Origin: Cryphonectria parasitica EP155
Lineage: Eukaryota > Ascomycota > Sordariomycetes > Diaporthales > Cryphonectriaceae
Assembly: GCF_011745365.1 (NCBI RefSeq)
Contig: NW_024468910.1
Location: 5,381,172 to 5,445,171 of the forward strand
Length of the DNA: 64,000 nt
Direction of reading: 5' to 3'
Below are positions 1-12,053 of the stretch, in pieces (position 1 is the stretch's first letter; the number at the start of each line of letters is the position of its first letter). Below the pieces are notes generated by a model that did not search any database, had not been told where the DNA came from, and saw nothing but the letters and a program-made list of their open reading frames with translations. Position numbers and translations under genes: made by a program.

Positions 1-1
1 C

Positions 2-778
2 GACGGCAAGTTGGAGCTCGTGATTGAAGGTATTGCTCCCCATAAAAGGCTCTTCGACAAGATCATTTTAGCTCTGCCTCCCGCAGCCATTCAGAACATT
101 CGAGTACGGCCCAAGTGGTCCTTCATGAAGGAGCGTGCCATCCAGGCAATTCACGAAGGCCCACTGTACAAGATGGGCCTGCATTTCCAGACCAGGTTCT
201 GGGAACAGACAGCATCACCTTGCTTTGGCGGCCAGACGCAGACGGACCTCCGTATCAGATGGATCGTCTATCCATCCAACGATCTGGGCTCCTCAGATAC
301 CGGTTGTCTCATGGTCTACGCGGGCATGACGGACGCGCTTCGCTGGAGCTGGACCACACGGCAGCAGCGAGTGAAGTTGGCTTTGGAAGATCTGAACACC
401 TTTTTCCGCCATCAAGGAGTTGACGTGTACAGCCAGTTCATTGAGGCTTTTGACGTACACTGGCCCAGTGAGGTTGGTGGCGGTAACACGATGTACCTTC
501 CCGGTCAATTCACGAGATTCCACGACGTAATGAAGCAACCAGAAGGCAACATCTACTTTGCGGGAGAACACATCTCACGGCATCATACCTGGGTCGCCGG
601 AGGTATTGAGTCTGCTCATCAAACTGTGGAACAACTTCTGGGAGGCATGCCACTCCCAGTCTTGGGTTCAGTTGACACGCCCCCGGTGGCCCCAGTTCCC
701 CTGAACCATCTGGATATCGAGAAGAATCACAATGAAATGTTGGATGCAGATACAAGAATCGCAGTGAAGGGGTCATGA
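2..778 (+). CDS. Flavin amine / L-amino-acid oxidase, C-terminal part
   Basis: The frame is open from the left edge (first full codon at base 2), so the start and the N-terminal FAD-binding fold lie outside the window; about 258 residues are seen. Near the end is the FAD-contacting signature of the flavin monoamine oxidase family, GNIYFAGEHISRHHTWVAGG followed by IESAH. Known family role: oxidative deamination of amines or L-amino acids to oxo acid, ammonia and hydrogen peroxide using FAD. The stretch RIRWIVYPSNDLG and the later LPGQF segment fit the substrate domain of fungal L-amino-acid oxidases. No intron is needed in the visible part. The next gene is an MFS permease 1.6 kb downstream, which could supply a nitrogen substrate, but that link is only inferred. 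Amine versus amino-acid specificity cannot be decided. Confidence 0.85.
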   Translation, partial: DGKLELVIEGIAPHKRLFDKIILALPPAAIQNIRVRPKWSFMKERAIQAIHEGPLYKMGLHFQTRFWEQTASPCFGGQTQTDLRIRWIVYPSNDLGSSDTGCLMVYAGMTDALRWSWTTRQQRVKLALEDLNTFFRHQGVDVYSQFIEAFDVHWPSEVGGGNTMYLPGQFTRFHDVMKQPEGNIYFAGEHISRHHTWVAGGIESAHQTVEQLLGGMPLPVLGSVDTPPVAPVPLNHLDIEKNHNEMLDADTRIAVKGS

Positions 779-2352
779 GATCTAATACGGCTCGTGCACA
801 AAGGAGAAGACACTAAGAGTCAGAATCTGGGTGTGGTGTACAGCAATCTCAGAGATCACGTTAGCGATCTTACGAATTCGGCTATTTTTCTCTTTTCTAT
901 ATCATCCATGCTTACCTCTATGAAAACCCAAGATTTTTCGGCTGTCGATTGAAGCTGAGTCTACGTATAAGGCTAATATAGCGCCTGTCGCTTGTACGGA
1001 TTGTTTTTGAAGAGTGAGTCCCAAGAGAGGTGGCGAAATAAAATTTCATGGCCATCACAAGAGCTCCGTGAATATATCATGACTATACTCTACCAATGAA
1101 GAGACTTTCCAAGTCCACAGCCCATCCGAAGCATATTGCCATATCATCTAATAGTTTGCCTCTCTCAGATCACCGTTTCACAGAGCGAGTCCCATATATC
1201 GACATCCAGCCTGCTACCGAAGCTCTGTAGAGGGACAGATTTAGTCTTACAGCTTCTGTTACTTGCAGTGTTGGGGATACTGCGGACGCCTATCTCGTCG
1301 TGTGCACATTGAACAACTGGGCTAAGAACCTCAGCATCAACTTTCGACCTGAAGACCCGCTAATTCCCTGGTGACAAAACTACACGCAATTGGTTACGAG
1401 ACACGGCTGAACCCCCCTACTTTGCACTTTGTTTATATATGGGCCGACTGTCAAGAGTGTCAGGATAAGAAAGTGTTTCAGGAGCCACAGTCGATGCAAG
1501 TAACCTCCTGCGAGTCCGAAAGCACGGTAAAAATCCCCATCAACTGCATTCAGCTGTATTTTGACGAAGTTGCCAAACAGGTGGAAAACAAGGACACAGC
1601 TACGAAAGTGCGTAATACTGATACAAAGAAAGCCAAATTAGAGGAGGCTCTCAAGATAGCGTTACCAGGAGTTCCTCCTAAACGCAGAGCAATAGAACTC
1701 TATTGTTGCGGTGCAGACCAGGTGCTTACGGGATCAGATCAACGTTGCAACCGATCCAACGATTCTAATTGGTGCTTCTGTTTCGGTTCATTCTTCCGTT
1801 GGTGAGATTGGCGTTTGTACAAACAACGAACAGTTCAAGTGTCATAGCCTGCATCATGCATGGGTATGCTGACAGCGTGTCGACCTCGGATTGGATACAA
1901 GAAGCTAGAGGTTCAACGAAAATGGTCTGGCATCGGCTCTGCTGGCGAAAATGGAAGATCTCCGGCGAGGAAGACGCGGACCATGGAGATGTCGCTTTCG
2001 CGCTATGATAATCAATATTCGCTTATTCCAACTTGCACGCCAGCGTGCTTATGCCCATTAACGTACTCATGTGCTACTCTGGACACCGCACGCCGGTCTC
2101 AGCACGCCGGCCCCCAGCACACCGCCTTCTAACATACATACGTCACGACAAGAAATGTATGCCAACTGAAAGCCGTCCAAAAGATATACGCCCAGCTGTA
2201 CCGTCGCTCATACCGTGACGTCACTCTAATATAGCCGCCCAAATGAGAGCTATGAAATAGGCAAGAAGCCCCTTTTGCATCTGTTCTGGACTGCTAAAAT
2301 TTATTTTGCCAGTCTTCTTTTCTTTTTGTTCCGTACTCAAACAATCATCACA
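779..2352. other. Intergenic, no supported gene
   Basis: About 1.6 kb between the oxidase and the MFS gene. The longest open frame (1371-1805, +) opens with GTG; its first ATG is at 1494, giving 103 residues with no recognisable motif. I do not call it a gene. The last part presumably holds the promoter and 5' leader of the permease; no clear TATA box was seen. Confidence 0.5.
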
Positions 2353-4054
2353 ATGTTGGACAAAAGAGTTAAAGAAGCTCCTCGGCCTTCCACCGTCCTT
2401 GGTGACACACCTGGGGAGACTCCTTCAGTTGGAGGTGATGGAGACGAGGCGCTTGACTTTCTCAAGGCTCACGGCACCGAGGGAAACTTCGCACATGATG
2501 TTGGCCGCATGAAGACGTTGCGAAGGCGTATCGACAAGCGCGTAATCCCATTCCTCTTGTTGGCCTACTTGATGAACTACCTTGACAAGATCCTGCTCAA
2601 CGTGAGCCTCTCTTAACCAAAGTTCGCTGCTAGACGTGTCTGATACTTGGGAACAGTATGCGAAAGTCATGGGCCTCACTAAGGACCTCAAGCTCATAGG
2701 CAATGACTACACGAACGCGTCGTCGGCATTTTGGATCGCTGTCCTCTTCGCAGAATTTCCGAACAGTGAGTCTGTCGTTGAGCCTACTGATCCGTATCGA
2801 GTCTAACAAAATCTCCCCAGTATACTTTCTGCAACGACTACCTGTTGGAAAATGGCTGGCGTTCTGCCTCTTCGGGTGGTCTTGCGCTACCGCTTGTACG
2901 GCTGCCTGTACAGACTATTCCGGACTGGTCGCCGCTCGCGTGTTTTGTGGCCTTTTCGAAGCTGGTATTCCGCCATCATTGATGCTGATCAGCAGCCAAT
3001 GGTATACCAAGAAAGAGCAAATCGTTAGATTTGTCTGGTGGTATATGGGGACAGCCGGCGGTCTTGTTTTAGGAGGGTTCCTCTCTTGGTGTTTTCAGCA
3101 GATCGACAGTGCTGCACCGATTGCAAACTGGAAAATTATGTAAGTATACAAGCTTTGTTTATATCTTGCGGACTAAGCCCTCACATGCTTTCCAGGTATA
3201 TTGTCCTCGGGCTGGTCACTTTTGTGCTTTCCATATTGGTCGCACTTCTTATCCCAGACACACCCATGGAGGCTGGTTTTCTTTCTGATCAAGAGAAGAT
3301 CTCTCTCCTGGAGCATGTCAAAACTAACCAGACCGGTATTGGAAATCGTCGATCTTTCTCAATGGCACAGCTCAAGGAAGCCTTCATGGATTTCCAGCTC
3401 TGGTGTCAATGGCTGATCATGCTGCTCGAAGGCGGCGGAGGTGGTGTTATCACCACATATAGCGCCACCCTCATCGTGGATTTCGGATATAATTCTAAAC
3501 AATCGGCTTTGCTCAGCATGGGTGGGGGTGCAGTCAGCATTACTGTCTGCTTGCTCACGTCTTATGGTGCAAGATACTTTGGCCACCGGTGGTTTTTCTT
3601 GATCCTCATCACTATTCCTAGCCTGACTGGGGCGGCCTTGATGGCGTACCTGCCCAAATCCGACAAAACCAGCTTGTTAGCTGGTATCTATCTCGTGGAC
3701 GCCATCTTCGCCGCTGTGCCAATTCAGTTCTCTTGGGTTACTGCCAACGTTGCTGGACACACCAAGAAAGCGTGTGCCATGTCCCTTTTGAACGCGGCCT
3801 TTGCCATCGGCAACATCATTGGTCCCCAGACATTCCAGGCTCAGGATGCGCCGGATTATACCCAAGCGAAGGCTGCCGTCATGTGTTTTCAGAGTGTTAT
3901 TGTTGTTCTGGCTATTGTGCTGCTTTTGTACTTCAAGACTGTTAACAAGAAGCGAGACCAGAAGAGCAGCGCAGCTGGAGAAGACATTACAGACATCCAA
4001 GCTTTCGCTGGCCTTACAGACAAGCAGAATCCGCATTTCCGGTATGTATACTAG
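2353..4054 (+). CDS. MFS permease, allantoate/nicotinate (DAL5/ACS) type
   Basis: Four exons: 2353-2601, 2657-2765, 2821-3139 and 3196-4054, giving 511 residues. The three introns are 55-56 bp, start GTGAGC, GTGAGT and GTAAGT, and keep the frame. The N-terminal cytosolic tail carries RRIDKRVIPFLLLAYLMNYL-DK, the hallmark opening of the anion:cation symporter branch, and later comes GLFEAGIPPSLMLISSQWY, the usual TM4-5 signature. About 12 hydrophobic segments are present, with a central loop near LIPDTPMEAGFLS. Family members import allantoate, nicotinate, biotin precursors or other small organic anions across the plasma membrane by proton symport. The start is the only ATG ahead of the conserved tail. 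The substrate is unknown; the neighbouring oxidase hints at a nitrogen compound but does not prove it. Confidence 0.9.
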
Positions 4055-7000
4055 TGCAGCATACTAAGTATCTTTCACCGACCTGGTAAGTGAACATGTG
4101 AGAATGCTTGATGAGCAGGTCAAGGATTAGGAGTATGTAGAAAGCAATATATCTTTCATATATCAGGCCCATGATGGCGGTTTCCATGGCAGATGTTTTC
4201 AGGTTTCTAATTGCGGTCTGCCATAGTCTTGGTCTACACGAATCGCCAAGTATACTCCCGAAATGCTTTTGATATTTTTCAGTGTGTTAATCTGGAGCAA
4301 TAATGGTCCAAGTGAGTTTGTGCGAGAGCCAGTAAGCTCAGATACCACTGGCCCCGCCTAACACTAGGTACCCTTCTTCTAAATGGCCTCACCTAGCTAG
4401 CTGTTTCTCTCTCTGGTTCTCCTTTCCTGTCCTCTCTTTCTGGCGCGCTTCAACACGATCATATTCATGGAGTTACTATTCTGTATATCAACGTCGAACT
4501 GGTGTTACCATGCTTGGTGCTATTCAAAACGAGACCATTCGACCTGCATTCTCATATCTGATCTGGCTTGAGGGGAAAGTGAGTGATGAGGAGGACTGGT
4601 GTACAATCTTAGTTCACGGCAATGGTGTCATCGTCTTATTATTTTCCAGTTGTAGAGTCATGTGACCGGGTCGATAGTGAGTAACTGCTTTACAAACGGC
4701 ATTTTGCTTGGCAGCTTGTAAATCGAGGATATGACCTTTTCAAGGTAAAGTGTTTGGTATCAATAGATAAGAGCGCTATACGCTGACGCTTATATAAGCT
4801 TTGCAGGCAATGAAGTCGGGAATTATCTACGCCTTGCTACGTCCTCACCGTATTAGCTAACGACATTCTAAGTGACATTTGGCGATGCTGATTGAGTAGG
4901 AAAATTATCTACAGCCGGTCAGGCTTGCTCTTATGAACTTAGCGTTGGTTGGGTCTTCAATAGCACCGAGCTTAGCTGTTCTCATGGGCAAGGGTTCTCG
5001 CGGGCTAGGGGTCTATCACAAGATGAGCTACGCCTCACGGCATTCCCAGAGTACGATTAGTGCTTTGCAGGATGGCCAAGATGTCAGGTGCAAGCTTCAA
5101 GTGCGCAGATACGTGTAATCATACGCGCTAGTGGGAATTCTCTAAACCGTGTGCAATTGACAAGTTGGCTACACATGCCTTCTTCGTCTTTGTCACTCCA
5201 GATCTTTCAGCGCTAGATGATTGCCTCGAATGTCAGCTGAATGTATACGTATATATCATCTCGTGGCAAAAACATAGATAAGACAGCACATTGGGTTTAG
5301 GTTGTGCATCAGCGCTATTATGCTTCCTAGGCGTGCTGGGCTTTCGAGGAGGAAGGGAATGGATGCTTTGGCATGGTAAAAACTAGTTGGGTCGATGTCA
5401 ATGGCGGTCTAGAAGGCATTGACACTATGTTGGGACAGGGGGGCCAAAGAATTTGCCCGCCGCTCCAGCACGGTGTGCGCACGTGTCAGCCTTGATCGGC
5501 AAAGGCCCTTGCGCATGTTGCTGCTGGCGTACATCAAGAAGCCGATTCCGCACAGTCCGGACGCGCATCTACGAAAGTATCGACCATCTGTTGCAGAAGC
5601 CTGACATCAGGCGCATCAGTCGCACCACTTGCCAACACTCTGTTGCCTTCTCAAGCTCTGCGGCGTCTCTTTTTGTCTTTTCCATAGTGTATCCCATGTT
5701 ACAAGCCAATCTGTGGATTACGAGTGGTTTCATTATAGCCCGTGCAGCAGACCACTTTGCCTGCGAAGAGGCCGTCTTTGAAGACGGAAGAAATATGTTG
5801 GATGCATCGGGCACTATGTTTATTTTCAGGATCGTCTAGGCTGATCCATACAGTGGAGATGGTTGAAGGGCCTGGTACGTACCAGGATATCTGTCACTAT
5901 AAGTGGGGATGAACTCGGATGGGTACAGAACCGAGGGAATCCCAGGCATCGATGGGGAATTGGTTGAACTACGCGATGAATTACCCCATACTGCACAACT
6001 ATTGAGGACCCCGCAAATTCAGGCTGAGGCGGGACTGTCAGTAGTGGCTGCGGTAACACTCAAATATGGTTAACAAGCGACTTTGAAATCGAATGTTGTC
6101 AAGTCTAGAGTGTTCTACTTCACTCCACCTTGGTTCCTCTCACAACACATGTCCTTCCCTTTAAAGATACTCGGCAGTCAGAAGTGCTTGAACTGCTGCT
6201 CAATCAGTAACATCAATCCCACACCAGAGACCTCTTTTCCCGGCTGTCCTTTTATCCCGAACGTCTGTATACTGCGAAGTCTGACTTCCCCCGACTCAAT
6301 GTCCAAGTCGAATCGATGCCGCCTACTTGGCCTTTTGGCAGAAAGTAGGGACAGAATTTGCCTAATAAGAAATTGTTAGGCATTCCAAAACTAAGACGTG
6401 GCAGTCTCGTTCATTCCTTTCGGGGTTTTCTGTGCGATGCTACAAGCATCCCCAGTTGGGCCTGCGGACTCCGCGTCTTCTCTAGTTAACTTGTCTGTTT
6501 CTTTCAAAGACAACCACCTCACAACCTCGGTCCGAGGGGTGAGCTATCATCAGACGCTCAAACACTTCTCATGAACCGATTTCTTGGTGATAAGTCTATA
6601 ATTCTCCTTTTTAGGACATTGGACTGTCCTGAGCCCGCTTGCGTTCATCGCGGTGAGCTAGCTAGACTCATTCTGGAAACGCTACAAGAGCCACTTGTCC
6701 TAATACAAGACTCCCAACTACTTGGATTCGCCCTAATATCGTCCATTTACTAGAACCGAGTCGCGACTATTCTAAAGTCTACAGTATCTACATACTAGGG
6801 ACTGACAGAGATCCTCAAGATCTCCACTATACGGGTATTTACCCACTGCATTGGCACAGCTGAAAACCCTACCTAACCATGCCGCAAGAGATCAGTTCAG
6901 CTCCTGGACCCGCCCGGTCTAGAACTAGCCGTCCTGGCTATTCTGGAAGACTGCTCAGGGACCACCAATAGGTCTAGACAACGAAAAGTTCAGTTGCGAT

Positions 7001-7267
7001 CAGATACATGGCATCCATATTGGGGCATCAGATCATCGTCGCGATGGATTCCCGCTGAAAGGCCCTCGTCGCGATCAATCGTGGCTGGCTTGAGCCAAAA
7101 TAGGCATGCCTTGCACGGGCATGGCAAGCAGGGCGACTCCTTTCTATAATCTACTACTATGTGTCTAGAAGTATATAAAGACCGTACAAGTCCCTTGGAA
7201 TGATGGATTTATCTCTACAGCAGCAAGAGAGACTTCGATTTGTTTCCGTGCAATACCGTCAAGCAAG
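4055..7267. other. 3.2 kb gene-poor region, promoter of the GLEYA gene at its end
   Basis: Only short open frames (128 residues or fewer, several without ATG) occur on either strand, none with a recognisable motif or a conserved intron pattern. Base composition varies, and the 6.4-7.1 kb part reads like decayed repeat DNA, but no terminal repeats were found. The last 100 bp form the promoter and leader of the next gene. Confidence 0.5.
7172..7178 (+). promoter_or_regulatory. TATA box of the GLEYA adhesin gene
   Basis: The sequence TATATAAAG lies about 95 bp upstream of the ATG at 7268 and is the only good TATA element nearby. This spacing is normal for a fungal TATA promoter with a short leader. 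Confidence 0.5.
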
Positions 7268-8728
7268 ATGCGTTCCGCAGTCGCCTCCGCTCTCCTGAGC
7301 ATCCCTTTCGCTGCAGCCCTGCCCGCAGCACAGGCAGAGCTCGAGGACAGGACTCTTTCTGGTGTTCTCGCACTTGAGTGTCTCGTGATCGATGCCGTTG
7401 TCACGGCCTTGTCTGCTTCCGCCGAGGCAACGCCATTCTGCTCCAGCTTCTTGGGGATCAAGACTGCGACCGTCTCCACGACATCCACCAGCACCAGCTA
7501 CATCACCAATGTCGTCACGGCCACCACTGGTACTGACACCGTCACTGCTCCAACTGAGACGCTGGCTACCGTCACCGTAGATGCAGTCACCGTTCCCACC
7601 GTGACGTACACCGAGACGGCGGATGCTGTCACTGTCACTACTTGCATCAGCAGCTCCTCAGCTCTTGCCAAGCGACACCAAACGACTACTACGACCAGCT
7701 CTGCCCGGTCTTCCTCAACCTCAACAAGCGCCAAGGTCTCCACCACCTCGTCCAAGGCCTTGACTACCTCCACCACCGGCAGCAAGGCCACACCAGCCTG
7801 CCTGGTCGGCCTGGCCAGCACGGCCGTCTCCTTGGCTTGCTCTTGTCTTCAGGTTCCCACGCCTACAAGCACCGTCGTGATCGTCTCTACCGTCGATCCT
7901 ACTACCGTCGTGACTTCCAACGTCGCAGCCACTGCCACTACCACGCCTGTGACGACTCCCTACTTCACGCCTACCGTCACGCCTGTAAGTCCATCGTGTA
8001 TCTTATCCAATCCACTTATCCAATCCACTAACGCTGTTGTTTAGAGCACTACCGTTACCGTGACCCCCACAGCCACAGACATCTTTTGCCCTAGCCCTAC
8101 TCCTGACCTGTCCTGCTCCAACCAGGGTGTCGAGTTCGCGTACTACCCCTCGCCCTTTGGTGTCAACAGCGACGGCGTCTACTCTCAATTCGATCCTACC
8201 TACTTCAAGACCCAGCAGCCAACGGTCTCTGGCGTAGCTGGGTCGGCCGGTGGTATTGGCGGCTCCTGCGCCAGCTCCACGTCAACCTTCAGCTTCTACG
8301 GTTACACCGAGTACTGCGACTACATCGCTCTCAACTATCGTGGCTACCTGTACGCAGGACAGTCCGGCACTTTCAGCTTCGACATCACGGCAGCCGACGA
8401 CATTGTCCTCGTCTGGATTGGATCGACGGCCTATTCTGGGTGGGACCGCGACAATGCTTTGCTGGACGTGACTTACCCCGAGCTTGGTGCTGGAACTGGC
8501 GGCGATGGAACCATTACTGGTTCATATGTCGCGACTGCCGGCGAGTACATTCCGCTGCGTATCCTGTTCAGCCAGGGTGATGGTCCTTTCGGATTCGGCA
8601 TCGACATTACGGCTCCTGATGGCACGGTCGTTCTCAGTGCTGACACAACGACGAGTGATTTCCTCGTCACTCAGTCGTGCGATGGTGTATCGGCTCCTGC
8701 TTATGCTCCTTATGGAGCTGAGCCTTGA
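7268..8728 (+). CDS. Secreted GLEYA-domain cell-surface adhesin-like protein
   Basis: Two exons, 7268-7984 and 8045-8728, separated by a 60-bp intron (GTAAGT...TTTAG), encode 466 residues. A signal peptide (MRSAVASALLSIPFAAALP) is followed by a long Thr/Ser-rich stalk (about residues 60-260) with many TTT/TST runs and paired cysteines. The C-terminal 200 residues form a PA14-like lectin domain of the GLEYA type: YCDYIALNYRGYLYAGQSG, then FSFDITAADDIVLVWIG and later GDGPFGFGIDI. In yeasts and moulds such domains bind glycans on the wall or a host surface. No clear GPI signal ends the protein, so it may be secreted or wall-bound through the stalk. No clustered partner gene is seen. The call rests on the domain, and the ligand is unknown. 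Confidence 0.85.
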
Positions 8729-9652
8729 AGTCGGCTACTGGCTTGATTGTGCCTTGCACTCTCCAGGATATCCGCTAAGACTATACCGAGGTCGTGTGGA
8801 AAACCCATCCGACAGGTATATAGACCTTGTTCATTTCTAGCCAGGTGGGAGTGGTCGCTCCTTTTGGCTGGCGCACACAGATTTGCGTTCAGCACTTTTT
8901 AGACTAGACAACAGACCTAGGCATCAACGCACGACTTCCCCTTCACGAAGTCGCTGTATTGATGACTTGAGGCGAGTTGACCATAGATTGGTAGACTAAA
9001 CATAGACGATATTTTCAGTTATGAAAAAAAAGATTTTACGCAATAGAAACTTACGTTTTACTTGATCACAGAACATCTTCGAAAAGGGCAGCTAGCAATT
9101 GCCATGTCACTGATGTAGACCCTTTTCCACAAGTTGTTTCAATAAGGACGTGGCAGTATGTCCACAAATTTGAATCTTAAATAAGTGATAGAATTTGTGT
9201 TGGTAAACAGCAGGGTTGCTGTACGGTCGTCAGCATATTGTTAAATAATTGCTTATTGCTTTCTCACTCCTCGGCCACCCACTTTCTGTGGCAGGGGCTG
9301 AGCCGGTTTCTGCATTCTCTTCCCCAGCCGCTCCCTGCTCGATCCTAAAGTGGCTGAGACTCCACCACTAGCACATATGCAGATGGACTTAAGTAGCTAG
9401 TCTACAAATGGCTGCGTACATATATGTAGTGTGCACGCCTCTTATGCTGCCGTTGCCAGCCTGCTGCATTCATTTTCCATAACAATACATCTTACTTCCC
9501 AGGGGCGCACGCTGGGCTGTCTGACATGCACACGCGTAATTGAATTTTTACCCACACTTTAACCTGCCCCTTCAATCTTGTCTTGCACTTTGACAATTAC
9601 GTGGTGTGTTTCAGGAGCGAGGATTTCTTATTGGAAGGTTATAAGTGTGATC
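8729..9652. other. Intergenic, nothing recognised
   Basis: About 0.9 kb, AT-rich in its first half. Only tiny open frames are present. The distal part must hold the promoter of the HeLo gene; no TATA box or repeat was noted. Confidence 0.5.
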
Positions 9653-11531
9653 ATGGATGCAACGTCTCTAAGTTTTGAGCTCTTTGCAATATGCGTCAAA
9701 GGTCAGTCATCCCTTCTACTGCGAATATGGCGGGGTGAAGATGGAGAAGGGGGGGAGGGAGGAAATAAAGACAGAAAGAACCCTCCCCCTCCCCCCTCTC
9801 CTCCCCCCCCCCCAAAAAATATCAGGCGCCTTGGCAGTATCGGCTGCGGTATTTTTTGGTTCGCTGACCAAAGCTCTAGTATACAAGCTTCTCCTGGAGG
9901 CATCTGGCATGCCAAAAATGTTCCGCTACCTGCACGTTCGGCTTCGTATGGAACGTGACAAACTGGTGGATTGGGGCGTTCTTGTGAATCTCTCCGAAGA
10001 CGAGCGTACACTCAGCTCAGGCCTCCAGTTGAACAGGCACATGGTCAACGACACCTTGCAGGAGATGAAGCTTGTCCTCATCGAGCTCACAAAGCTTAGC
10101 GATAGGCACAACACAGAGCTAGAGCCCGTCAGTGAGGATGATGCAAAAAGAATTAAGCCTGAGGACGTGGTAGTTACTTCTTCGAGCACCGGCGCACTGC
10201 TGCAGAAGAAGGCCGAGAGCTTTATTGAAAAGACACGAAGATTCCCTGGGCGTGTCAGATGGGCATCATTAGACCAAAAGGATTTTGAGGCAGCTTTGTC
10301 CAGGCTCACCGCTCTGAACGAGAGCATGTCGTACTTTTTCGAACGGCACCAGCGAGAGCGCCATTTGCAGATGCAGGAAAACTCTTTTATGGGGATTCTC
10401 CAGGTCAACAATAAGCTTGACGACTTAATTGCACTGATGGCCTCACTAGGCAACATGGGTCACGACAAACATTTGCTGCAGCTGACCCGTCTCAAGGCTC
10501 TAAATGTTGCCGTCGAAACTGGGCAATCAGGAGTGCTGGAAATCCCGTCTAAAGGAGATACCTTGCTTTCAATCAGCGAGCTATCCCTGATCCAAGAGGA
10601 AGAAGAACCGGAAGAGCTGCCTGATCGGTCGGCGGGCAGATACCAACAGACGTCCGTATGGATAGAGTGGAAGTATTACGAGGTTATTCGCGGCGAACAC
10701 GAAGCGGTGCCAATCTACGTTGCCGACCGCATACCAAAGCTCGCAAGACTGCTGCGAGATGAGAACAAGCCGAAGGAGTGCCGCATCCCTCGTTGCCTTG
10801 GGTACGTCCATGATAAAGACAATGATCGCTACGGCTTCGTGTTTCCGAATCTAGCAGACCAGCCAGCAGGTGGCTTACCGCTGTCCCTCCACGATCTTCT
10901 ACTATCAATACCAAAACCCTCCTTGACGTGGCGACTCGCAGCAGCTCGCGCGATCGCCACCTCCCTCTGGTACTTGCATGCCGCGAACTGGCTTCACAAA
11001 GGTCTACGCAGCGAGAATATTTTGTTCGAGAGAAGCCCTAATCCTGGAACTCCATCCACTGCCGACCTTTTCTTGGCTGGTTTTGAGTACGCACGGCCGG
11101 CCGACCCCAACGAGGCTACTGAGACTCCGAGCGATAATCGACTGCACGACCTCTACCGCCACCCTTCTACGCAGTTCGACATTCCTAGAGATGGGCGACG
11201 GGGGTTCAAGAAGGTCTATGATATATACAGCCTCGGAGTCGTGCTCTGCGAGATCGGAATGTGGCGGCCCATCCACGCTATCCTAGGTATCCGGCTCGAA
11301 GAGGGCATCCGGTCCGCAGCTGTCAAGGGGGCAAAGGCCACATTAGTCGAGGCAGAGACCCTGCAAGCACTTGAGGCAGAGGTCGGCACTATCTTCGCTG
11401 CGGCTGTGCAGAGCTGCTTGACTGGAGACTTTGTGCCCGACAACGAGGGTGGCTCGGCAGGCCTAGACGCCCAGCTTCAGATTGGATTTGGAGACCGGGT
11501 TATTCGTAAACTGGACTCTATTCTCGTCTAG
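9653..11531 (+). CDS. HeLo-domain protein with C-terminal pseudokinase domain
   Basis: Exon 1 (9653-9701) and exon 2 (9826-11531) join across a 124-bp intron (GTCAGT to ATCAG, with a C-rich tract before the acceptor) to give 584 residues. This start restores the typical HeLo opening: a short hydrophobic N-terminus (MDATSLSFELFAICVKG, then an Ala/Val-rich helix) and the helical region with KLVDWGVLV. The HeLo (prion-inhibition and propagation) domain spans about 1-225. The C-terminal 300-584 is kinase-like: WYLHAANWLHKGLRSENILF sits where the catalytic loop belongs, but HRD is HKG, DFG is AGF (434-436) and no clear glycine loop is seen, while DIYSLG (482-487) is kept. It is therefore probably catalytically dead. 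HeLo domains of HET-S permeabilise membranes in incompatibility cell death. The next gene on the strand is an Hsp70-kinase fusion. Confidence 0.85.
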
Positions 11532-12053
11532 ATTTAGTAATAATAGCAACAAGAGATAGGCACCAAGCTGGCTACTGATTTTTGTCCCAGGCTCTGACAT
11601 CTGGAGGTTGTTGTCGCGTATCTCGCCCATATTAACCCTCACACGACACCAAACATTGGGAAACCCCCGCCGAGTGCCAATCTCTCGGAAACAGTGGGGC
11701 TGCAGGAAGGCTAGGCAGCTTTCGTCGACGCTTACATCACGTGGCACGCGAGTGTCAGCTCCATGTCTTTCAGCAGCTGGCCAGGCCGATAATCTCTTTA
11801 TCATTAGACTTGAAGAACATTCAAACCCTGCTCACTTTCGTACCTGGCAAAGAGCTCTGCCAGGTAGCACGTGAAAGTCAGAAGCAGTCCCAGCTAGCTA
11901 CTTTCCAGTCGATACATCTGCTGTTACTGGGTCCTTTACGTCTGCTTATGCTTTCTACATCCCAGCAGAGGTGCTCGTCTGCGGGCTCCCCTCATTCATC
12001 GACGGAAACGACATGTATTCGGCGGAACACGGAGTTCTGATGTATTGGTGAGG
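11532..12053. other. Intergenic spacer between the HeLo and Hsp70-kinase genes
   Basis: 522 bp holding the 3' end of the HeLo gene and the presumed promoter of the fusion gene. Open frames here are short and shadow each other; no motif was found. Confidence 0.5.

Noticed and set aside
1371..1805. 144-codon frame with Cys-rich C-terminus
   Set aside because: Opens with GTG, the first ATG leaves 103 residues, and no motif, splice pattern or homologous text was recognised.
5453..5839. 128-codon frame in the 4-7 kb gap
   Set aside because: No ATG start, mixed composition and an equally long antisense frame; no domain.
9578..9958. Alternative 5' extension of the HeLo gene
   Set aside because: Uses a TTG start and reads through a C-rich intron; the spliced model from 9653 restores the normal HeLo N-terminus.
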